This document shows positions 18,603 through 24,954 of a stretch of 48,065 bases of DNA, piece by piece. Under the pieces are notes generated by a model that saw nothing but the letters and a program-made list of their open reading frames with translations, was not told the origin of the DNA and ran no database searches. How positions within the stretch are numbered: the first letter of the stretch is position 1; the number at the start of each line of letters is the position of its first letter. The DNA comes from an uncultured Pseudomonadales bacterium (lineage in GTDB: Bacteria > Pseudomonadota > Gammaproteobacteria > Pseudomonadales > Azotimanducaceae), in the NCBI GenBank assembly GCA_947258825.1, contig CAMYJX010000008.1, positions 41,340 to 89,404 of the forward strand. Reading direction: 5' to 3'. The position numbers and the translations under genes were made by a program.

Positions 18603-19814
18603 CTAACCCTGCCCTGGCTCCAACAGCGCCCTGGCAATTCTGTTCTTCTGAATTTCGCTGGTACCGCCGGAGAGAGACCATGACCGGCTGGACAGCATGG
18701 CCTGCAGCGCAGGCAACGCGTAATCATGCCCGATTGCGCCTTCGTTATCGATGAGCAGCGCATCCGGGAACGGCACGCCATAATAGCCGAAGGCCTCCAC
18801 GAGCAGCTCGCTTATTCGCTGGCCGACTTCCGTGCCGCGGAGCTTCAGCACCGCCGCCTGGCGCTCCGTAACGTCATCTGCAGCGGCCCGGCTGAGCACG
18901 CGCAGCTCCAGCGCCTCCAGCCCGGCCAGCTCGACTTCCACCTCGGCAACTTTTCGGCTGAATTCCGGGCTCTCCAGCAGGGATCCGCCCTCCTCCATGC
19001 AGGCCTCTGCAAATGCCTTCAATCGCCCGAGCTCAACCTGCGATTGCGCCACCCGGGCAACGCCGACCGGTTCGAGATCCAGCAGCGCCTCAGCGCAGTC
19101 CCAACCTTCGTTCTCCCGACCGAGCAGGTTGGCGACCGGAACCCTGACGTCGGTGAGGGTCACCGTGCTTACGCCGTGCTGATCTCCCAGCATCCGAATC
19201 GGGGTGACCTCGATCCCCGACGTCGTCATGTCGATGAGCAAAAGGCTGATGCCTTCCTGAGGCGGCGCGCTCCCGGCAGCCGTTCGGACCAGACAGAACA
19301 TCCAGTCGGCCCTGTGGGCATCGCTTACCCAGGTTTTGCAGCCGTTCACGAGGTAGCTGTCGCCCCGGCGCGCAGCCCGGGTGACGAGGCTGGTGAGATC
19401 CGAGCCCGCCCCGGGTTCCGAAAAACCCTGGCACCACCGCACCCGCGCCTCGCGGATGGGAGGCAGAAAGCGGTCCTGCTGCTCGGCGGAACCTCTGGCA
19501 CAGAGCAGGGGCCCAAGGAGGTTCACGCCAAAGACGTCCATCCTGGGCGTCTCCGCATAGGCGGTCTCCCGGTCCCACAGATATCTCTGCACCGGCGTCC
19601 AGCCTGTGCCTCCCTGGGCAACCGGCCAGCCGGGCACGGACCATCCGCGGGCGACCAGCGCATGGAACCACGCGATTTCCTCGGGCCCGGTCTGCTCGGG
19701 GCGCTCGGAGGCCGAACCCCGGGGGTTGCGGGCCGACGGCGGCCAGTTGCGATCGATAAACGCTCTGATCTGCTGGAGAAAGGCCTGGTCCTCGTCGCTC
19801 AAAGCAAGGTTCAT
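18603..19814 (-). CDS. Acyl-CoA dehydrogenase
   Basis: Second acyl-CoA dehydrogenase of the operon, 403 residues from the ATG at 19814 (MNLALSDEDQAFL). Seen: CQGFSEPGAGSDL, a flavin-binding region, GCKTWVSDA and C-terminal LSGGTSEIQKNRIA. No good Shine-Dalgarno precedes the ATG. About 64 bases upstream lies a run of seven and then thirteen Gs on the plus strand (Cs in the transcript), in the only large gap of the operon. The direct neighbour downstream is a shorter dehydrogenase, so the two may form a heteromer. Substrate unknown; the LEPVGVARVAQ and WPPSARNPRG parts resemble enzymes for bulky acyl-CoAs, but this is weak evidence. Confidence 0.88.
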   Translation of the reverse strand: MNLALSDEDQAFLQQIRAFIDRNWPPSARNPRGSASERPEQTGPEEIAWFHALVARGWSVPGWPVAQGGTGWTPVQRYLWDRETAYAETPRMDVFGVNLLGPLLCARGSAEQQDRFLPPIREARVRWCQGFSEPGAGSDLTSLVTRAARRGDSYLVNGCKTWVSDAHRADWMFCLVRTAAGSAPPQEGISLLLIDMTTSGIEVTPIRMLGDQHGVSTVTLTDVRVPVANLLGRENEGWDCAEALLDLEPVGVARVAQSQVELGRLKAFAEACMEEGGSLLESPEFSRKVAEVEVELAGLEALELRVLSRAAADDVTERQAAVLKLRGTEVGQRISELLVEAFGYYGVPFPDALLIDNEGAIGHDYALPALQAMLSSRSWSLSGGTSEIQKNRIARALLEPGQG

Positions 19815-19877
19815 GGTCTTTGACCGAGGTGGAAAGCGCCGAATCTTAGGCGCCGCGTTCCAGCTTGACAAGAAATC

Positions 19878-19901
19878 GGGGGGGTTGTGGGGGGGGGGGG
19901 G
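19878..19901. repeat. Poly-G tract (G7-TTGT-G13) in the acyl-CoA operon
   Basis: On the plus strand there are 7 Gs (19878-19884), TTGT, then 13 Gs (19889-19901), followed within 30 bases by GGGG and GGGGG runs. It lies in the 114-bp gap between the carbamate kinase stop and the start of the second dehydrogenase. Such runs are prone to slippage and can form a G-quadruplex on the plus strand. The stated length may also be a sequencing error. Confidence 0.9.
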
Positions 19902-19928
19902 AGGTCGTTGAGGAGGGGCCGTTGGGGG

Positions 19929-20837
19929 CTAGGCCTCGGGCGCGATCCGGGTACCGGCTCGAGCATCGAGGGCGTCGACCAGAGACCCCAGCCTGGCGAT
20001 GCTGGCAGAACAACCGGTCGCGGAGACGAAGTGGACGGCACTTTCGACCTTCGGCGCCATGGAGCCGGCCCCGAACGCGCCGGCACCCAGCAGGCGCTGC
20101 GCCTGGTTCGGCGTGAGCGCCCTGAGCAGCTCCGCAGCCGGAGACCCGAAGTCACGAAATGCACCCTCCACATCGGTACCGAATATCAGCCCCCGGGCGT
20201 TCAGCGCGCAGGCGAGCAGCGCTGCGAGTCGATCCTTATCCACCACGGCCTGGCAGGGCGCTCCCCCATCATCGACGGGCACGCCACCACCACCGCCGGC
20301 GATGACATGGGCGTGGGCCAGCAGCTGGCCGATCACCGGCAGTTCCGGCACGCCGCGCGGCTGCGGCGATGCAACCACACGGCGCCAGCCCCCGGGGTCA
20401 GGCAGCCAGACGGCATCGCCGATCGGGCGGTCGCGCACGACGGGCCCCACTGGCTTGTCCGGCTTCTGGAACGCAGGATCTCCCCGCTGCACCTCTGCCC
20501 TCGTGAGCAGGGCTACGGTTCTTTCGCCGCCGGCTTTTTCGAGCGCGGCGCCAAGCAGATATCCCAGCTCTCCCTGGGTCTGGGCCACGTGAATGTCCAG
20601 ATCCGTCGGTTTGAAATCGGCATGGAGCAGCCGCCCGACCTGCGGGCCGTTGCCGTGCACCACGAGCAAGCGGTAACCCAGCGCGCAAAGCTGCGCCAGC
20701 TCCCCGGCAGACTGCTCGATGGCCCGCCGCTCGCCCGCGTACGACAGGTCCCCGGTGGGTGGGCTGATGGCGTTGCCGCCCAGGGCGATGACCAGTAACG
20801 GCCGACGGGCCTCAGAGGCGGTCTCCGAACCGGTCAC
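19929..20837 (-). CDS. Carbamate kinase
   Basis: Amino-acid-kinase-fold enzyme of 302 residues that interconverts carbamoyl phosphate + ADP with carbamate (NH3 + CO2) + ATP. Seen: VIALGGNAISP, HGNGPQVG, AGGGGGVPV and the VDKDRLAALLA segment typical of the family. It starts with GTG, whose GTGA overlaps the stop codon of the upstream P-loop protein gene, so the two are translationally coupled. There is no arcA or arcB next to it; it lies between acyl-CoA dehydrogenase genes. That makes a simple arginine-deiminase role unlikely. A divergent family member acting on another small phosphate substrate cannot be excluded. The name arcC is withheld because the arc context is missing. Confidence 0.88.
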   Translation of the reverse strand: MTGSETASEARRPLLVIALGGNAISPPTGDLSYAGERRAIEQSAGELAQLCALGYRLLVVHGNGPQVGRLLHADFKPTDLDIHVAQTQGELGYLLGAALEKAGGERTVALLTRAEVQRGDPAFQKPDKPVGPVVRDRPIGDAVWLPDPGGWRRVVASPQPRGVPELPVIGQLLAHAHVIAGGGGGVPVDDGGAPCQAVVDKDRLAALLACALNARGLIFGTDVEGAFRDFGSPAAELLRALTPNQAQRLLGAGAFGAGSMAPKVESAVHFVSATGCSASIARLGSLVDALDARAGTRIAPEA

Positions 20838-22165
20838 AACAGCCTGTGCTCACGCAGAAACGGCTCGAGATGGTCCATCAGCGTCGGCGTTCCTGCATCG
20901 GCGTAGGAATAACGGGCACGCAGCACGGGTATGCTGACCGGGACAACTCTCGCGAAGTCTACGGGCGTACCTGCCACCACCACTTCAGCAGCCGAGTCGT
21001 CGATGGTGCGCTGCAACGCCTGGCGCTGATCCGGGTTGTAGCCCACCGCCGGCAGCACCGGTCCGATATGCCGATAGCGCCGGTAAACGGACTCGATTTC
21101 AGGCGCGGCTGACGCTCTGGGATCCACCAGCGTCACGCCCGGTAAACCACGGACCGCCTGGTAGCCGGCGCCGAAAGACATGCCGCCGTGGGTCAGCGTT
21201 GGGCCGTCATCCACCACCAGCACCCGCTTGCCGTGCACCTGTTCAGGATGGTCAAGCGCCACCGGCGAGGCCGCGAGCACCTGAGGCACCCCGGGTCGCA
21301 GCTCGCGCAGCGCATCCGCCAGAGCCCCGGTCTGTTCCGGCCTGGCGACGTCCGCCTTGTTGATCAACAGCAGGTCTGCCGCACGCAGCGCCGCCTCCCC
21401 AGGATGGTGAGACAGGAGCTGATCCGGGCGCAGCGCGTCCACCAGAACGATGTGGAAATCCGGCCGCAGGAAGGGCAGGTCGTTGTTGCCCCCGTCCCAT
21501 ACCAGAAGTTCCGCCTCCTGCTCTGCGGCCGCCATCACGGCCGCGTAGTCCACGCCGGCGAAAAGCAGGCTGCCGGCAGCAATGTGCGGCTCGTACTCCT
21601 CACGTTCCTCGATGGTGCAATCTGCGGCATCGATATCCGACAGGCTGGCGAAGCGCTGCACCCGCTGCGCGGACAGGTTCCCATAGGGCATGGGATGGCG
21701 CAGAACAGCCACCCGCAGGCCCAGCTCTCCCAGCGCTCGGGAGACGTGACGAGCCGTCTGAGACTTGCCGCATCCGGTGCGAACGGCCGAAATCGCGATG
21801 ACCGGCACCGAAGCGCGGAGCATGGTGCTACCCGGCCCGGCCAGGTGGAAATCTGCACCACAGGCCAGCGCCCGGGAGCCCAGGTGCATGACCTCTGCGT
21901 GGGTCACGTCGCTGTATGCAAAGTCGACCTGGGAGACCCGATGTTGCGCACACAAGGCCTCGAGGTCGCTTTCCGCAAAGATGGGAATGCCTTCCGGATA
22001 CAGTGCACCTGCAAGCTCCGGCGGGTACCGCCGGTTGTCAATTCCGGGAATCTGCGCCGCTGTGAAAGCCACCACTCGAACGTTGGGATTTTCCCGATAA
22101 AGACAGTTGAAATTGTGGAAATCCCGCCCGCCGGCCCCGCATATCACCAGGCGCCGACGTTTCAA
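20834..22165 (-). CDS. COG2403-type P-loop NTPase, related to cyclic 2,3-diphosphoglycerate synthetase
   Basis: 443-residue cytoplasmic P-loop protein of the COG2403 family, a predicted GTPase group that databases link to archaeal cyclic 2,3-diphosphoglycerate synthetase; the true reaction in bacteria is not known to me. Seen: a Rossmann-like start KRRRLVICGAGGRDFHNFN with PGIDNRRYP, a Walker A of the form RTGCGKSQT at 129-137, LINKAD resembling a G4 NKxD motif, and a C-terminal IGPVLPAVGY and VVAGTPVDF region. The TTG start overlaps the stop of the upstream dehydrogenase (TTGA), and its own stop overlaps the carbamate kinase start (GTGA). I recall COG2403 genes next to carbamate kinase in other genomes. 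The two probably work together on a carbamoyl- or phosphoglycerate-type substrate; this is inference. Confidence 0.75.
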   Translation of the reverse strand: MKRRRLVICGAGGRDFHNFNCLYRENPNVRVVAFTAAQIPGIDNRRYPPELAGALYPEGIPIFAESDLEALCAQHRVSQVDFAYSDVTHAEVMHLGSRALACGADFHLAGPGSTMLRASVPVIAISAVRTGCGKSQTARHVSRALGELGLRVAVLRHPMPYGNLSAQRVQRFASLSDIDAADCTIEEREEYEPHIAAGSLLFAGVDYAAVMAAAEQEAELLVWDGGNNDLPFLRPDFHIVLVDALRPDQLLSHHPGEAALRAADLLLINKADVARPEQTGALADALRELRPGVPQVLAASPVALDHPEQVHGKRVLVVDDGPTLTHGGMSFGAGYQAVRGLPGVTLVDPRASAAPEIESVYRRYRHIGPVLPAVGYNPDQRQALQRTIDDSAAEVVVAGTPVDFARVVPVSIPVLRARYSYADAGTPTLMDHLEPFLREHRLL

Positions 22166-23364
22166 TCGGGGAGCCCCAGCACCCGCTTGGCAATGATGTT
22201 GGCCTGAACTTCGTTGGTTCCCCCGTAAATGGTCACGGCGCGACTGGCCAGCCAGGAACGGGCCGCACCGAGCTCATCCTCGGTGAACGCGCCGCCCTGC
22301 CAACCCAGACCCCGAGTGCCCATCAGGCGCATCAACAGATCCTGACGATCCTGAGCTAGGGTGGAACCGAAAAGCTTGAAGATGGAAGTCGCCTCGCCGG
22401 GCGTATCCCGGACGCGGCTCTCCTCCCCTACCCGCCGCTGGGTAAGCTTGAAGGCGGCGTCGTTCATCTTCCAACGCAAGACCTCGTTACGAAGAACCGG
22501 GTCCGCAATGCGGCCATCGTCCAGCCCCAGGTAGCGCCGGGCAACGTCGGCGACGTCAAGGTCCACGGTAACGCCCACCGGCCTGGGACGCGCGGAGCTG
22601 ACGCTCAAGCCGCCCTGGCCGGACCGCTCGTGCTGCAGCAGACGCTTACCTACGGTCCAGCCGTCGTTGAGCGGCCCGATCAGATCTTCTTTGCTGGCGA
22701 TGGCGTCATCGAAGAAGGTTTCGCAGAAGGGCGAGCTGCCGGAAAGGAGGGCAATGGGCCGCACCGTGACGCCGGGCTGATCCATGGGCAGTAGAACGAA
22801 GCTGATGCCCCGATGCTTGGGCGCGTCGAAATCCGTGCGCACCAGGCAGAACATCCAGTCCGCCGTCTGCGCCCCTGAAGTCCAGATCTTCTGACCATTG
22901 ATGAGGAAATGATCGCCCTTGTCGTCGGCACGGGCCCGCAGGCTGGCCAGGTCGGAGCCGGCACCCGGCTCGCTGTAACCCTGACACCAGGCGGCAAGGC
23001 CCAGCGCGATACGCGTTAGGTGACGTTTCTTCTGCGCTTCCGTTCCGTACTCCAGCAGGGTAGGGCCCAGCATGCGGGTCCCCATGTTGATCAGCGCCGG
23101 CCGGGCGTCGATGGCGGCCATTTCCTGATAAAGCACCCGGGCCTCATCCTCGGAGAGCCCACCCCCGCCGTAGGCTTCAGGCCAGGTGGGCACCGTCCAG
23201 CCCCGCTCCGCCATGCGCTCCAGCCACAGGCGCGTGTCCGGATCCTGAATCTCTTCTTTCGTGCTGCCGCTGGGAATCTCGCCAGGGCCACGCGCACCCG
23301 GGGGACAGTGCTCCGCCAGCCAGGCTCTCGTCTCCTCGCGGAAAACTTCCAGATCGCTGCTCAT
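22162..23364 (-). CDS. Acyl-CoA dehydrogenase
   Basis: 400-residue acyl-CoA dehydrogenase and first gene of the minus-strand operon. The ATG at 23364 has GGGGAG 8 bases upstream; a GTG 15 bases earlier is an alternative. Seen: CQGYSEPGAGSDLASL, GQKIWTSGAQ, flavin and acyl-CoA contact regions, and a C-terminal IYGGTNEVQANIIAKRVLGLP. The LAEHCPPGARGPGEIP start and the length match the FadE-like enzymes that handle long or bulky substrates. The stop overlaps the TTG start of the P-loop protein, so an acyl-CoA enzyme is translationally coupled to a putative GTPase and carbamate kinase. Its promoter must lie in the 23365-23788 region, which also holds a foldback element and the divergent enoyl-CoA hydratase start. 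Confidence 0.9.
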   Translation of the reverse strand: MSSDLEVFREETRAWLAEHCPPGARGPGEIPSGSTKEEIQDPDTRLWLERMAERGWTVPTWPEAYGGGGLSEDEARVLYQEMAAIDARPALINMGTRMLGPTLLEYGTEAQKKRHLTRIALGLAAWCQGYSEPGAGSDLASLRARADDKGDHFLINGQKIWTSGAQTADWMFCLVRTDFDAPKHRGISFVLLPMDQPGVTVRPIALLSGSSPFCETFFDDAIASKEDLIGPLNDGWTVGKRLLQHERSGQGGLSVSSARPRPVGVTVDLDVADVARRYLGLDDGRIADPVLRNEVLRWKMNDAAFKLTQRRVGEESRVRDTPGEATSIFKLFGSTLAQDRQDLLMRLMGTRGLGWQGGAFTEDELGAARSWLASRAVTIYGGTNEVQANIIAKRVLGLPD

Positions 23365-23504
23365 CGAATTTCTCCCCACACCTCAAAATTGGCGGTTCAA
23401 CCCGGCCTTGATTCCGCCACCCGCGACAACGCACAGCTTATCCCGAGGCACCCCGATTGTGGAAACCCAACGCCCGGCAGACCTCAGAACCAGGAACGGC
23501 CCTC

Positions 23505-23669
23505 GTTCTTGGCGTGGACCGGTCCGGGGAGCCGCATTCCGCAGACACTGTCGCGGCGCCGAGGCGGTCGATTTGACTCGTAGAGGCAACATCGAGCGCG
23601 GAGGGCAGGCCGGAGGCCCGACGCGAGGTCTGCGAAATGCGGCTCCCCGGACCGGGCCGCGCAAAGCAC
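23505..23669. repeat. Foldback (inverted-repeat) element, MITE- or REP-like
   Basis: Left arm 23512-23546 and right arm 23628-23662 are inverted copies, 35 bp long with three mismatches; weaker pairing extends to 23505 and 23669. The best core is 26 bp with one mismatch (23521-23546 against 23628-23653), containing GGAGCCGCATT. The 81-bp middle is GC-rich and shows no gene. Short frames on both strands are only translations of the repeat. It fills the 424-bp divergent gap between the first dehydrogenase of the operon and the enoyl-CoA hydratase gene. I saw no clear target-site duplication. Apart from this, the gap shows no convincing promoter. Confidence 0.85.
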
Positions 23670-23788
23670 TGCAAACGCGCCTGGCTCCGAAGTCCATATT
23701 CAGGGAGTGAGCAGCGTAGAAAATCCGCCCCGATCTGTGCACCATAGCTGGCCTGAACAGCCAGATCCCCTGCAACGGAAACCGCACC

Positions 23789-24646
23789 ATGAGTTACAAC
23801 ACCATCCTCTACGACGTCGAAGACGGCATTCTCACCCTGACACTGAATCGACCAGAGATACTCAACGCCTACAACCGGGAAATGCAATCCGAGATGCTGG
23901 ACGCCTTCGACCGGGCGGACGCCGACGACGACGTCAGGGCCATCATCGTCACCGGGGCCGGCCGGGGTTTCTGCGCGGGCGCCGATCTGTCTTCCGGCGG
24001 CAACACGTTCAACGCCGATGGCCGGGAGGATCGCGAAAGCGGCCTGCAGCGGGATGGCGGCGGCGTTCTCACGCTGCGCATTTTCGAGCTGAAGAAACCC
24101 ATCATCGCCGCTATCAACGGCCCCGCGGTGGGCGTTGGCGTGACCATGACCCTGCCCATGGACATCCGCATCGCCGCAGACGGAGCCAAGTTCGGCTTCG
24201 TTTTCGCCAGGCGCGGCATCGTGCCCGAAGCCTGCTCGAGCTACTTCCTGCCTAGAATCGTCGGCATCAATCAGGCCCTGGAATGGTGCTACAGCGGGCG
24301 CGTGTTCCCCGCCCAGGAGGCGCTGGACGGCGGGCTGCTGCGCAGCGTCCACGACAAGGCGGACCTGCTGCCGGAAGCGCGCCGCATCGCCGGGGAAATC
24401 GCCCAGAACACGTCCGCCATCTCGGTATCCCTGATCCGACAGATGATGTGGCGCATGCTGGGCGCCGATCATCCAATGGAGGCCCACAAGCTGGACTCCC
24501 GAGGCATCTACTACACCGGCAAATCGGCCGATTCCCGGGAAGGCGTAGAGGCCTTTCTGGAGAAACGCGACGCCAGGTTCCCGGGCAAGGTCTCGACAGA
24601 CATGCCTGAATTCTTCCCCTGGTGGGAGCAGCGGGAGTTTTCCTGA
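23789..24646 (+). CDS. Enoyl-CoA hydratase/isomerase family protein (crotonase fold)
   Basis: 285-residue crotonase-superfamily protein, normally hydrating trans-2-enoyl-CoA in beta-oxidation. Seen: LNRPEILNAYN, the oxyanion-hole segment FCAGADLSSGG and GPAVGVGVTMTLPMD. The RRGIVPEACSSYFLP segment carries the C-terminal catalytic Glu of hydratases. In its second half, HPMEAHKLDSRGIYY and SREGVEAFLEKRDARFPGK are usual for the family. GGAAAC lies about 8 bases before the ATG. It is divergent from the acyl-CoA dehydrogenase operon, from which it is separated by the foldback element, so the two units may serve one catabolic pathway. A CDGSH-protein gene follows 56 bases downstream. Substrate chain length cannot be told from the sequence. 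Confidence 0.9.
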   Translation: MSYNTILYDVEDGILTLTLNRPEILNAYNREMQSEMLDAFDRADADDDVRAIIVTGAGRGFCAGADLSSGGNTFNADGREDRESGLQRDGGGVLTLRIFELKKPIIAAINGPAVGVGVTMTLPMDIRIAADGAKFGFVFARRGIVPEACSSYFLPRIVGINQALEWCYSGRVFPAQEALDGGLLRSVHDKADLLPEARRIAGEIAQNTSAISVSLIRQMMWRMLGADHPMEAHKLDSRGIYYTGKSADSREGVEAFLEKRDARFPGKVSTDMPEFFPWWEQREFS

Positions 24647-24702
24647 ACGACCGTCGCAGTTTCCAGCAATCCGAAGCAAGCGAACAAAGTGGAGAGAAAA
24701 CG

Positions 24703-24942
24703 ATGAGCGAACCGGACATCCCCCAGAAAGCGCCCTACCCGGTGGAGGTTAAAGCTGGCGAGAAGCTTTTCTGGTGCGCGTGCGGAAAGAGCGCGAAGCA
24801 GCCATTCTGCGATGGATCCCATCAGGGAACGGACTTTACCCCCATGCCCTACACGGCGGAGGAAGATCGCACGCTGTACTTCTGCGGATGCAAGCACACG
24901 AAGGGCGTGCCCCTGTGCGACGGGTCCCACAGCACCCTCTGA
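24703..24942 (+). CDS. Double-CDGSH iron-sulfur protein
   Basis: 79-residue protein with two CDGSH-type [2Fe-2S] motifs. Cluster 1 ligands are C25, C27, C36 and H40 (CxC...PFCDGSH); cluster 2 ligands are C61, C63, C72 and H76 (CGC...PLCDGSH). Such small bacterial proteins bind 3Cys-1His clusters and are thought to act in redox sensing or electron or cluster transfer; no enzyme activity is known. The ATG at 24703 is chosen for the GGAGAG just upstream; a longer frame overlapping the hydratase gene lacks support. It lies between enoyl-CoA hydratase and the DUF349 gene, whose start is 12 bases after this stop. Confidence 0.92.
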   Translation: MSEPDIPQKAPYPVEVKAGEKLFWCACGKSAKQPFCDGSHQGTDFTPMPYTAEEDRTLYFCGCKHTKGVPLCDGSHSTL

Positions 24943-24954
24943 GGCTGCACCGAC

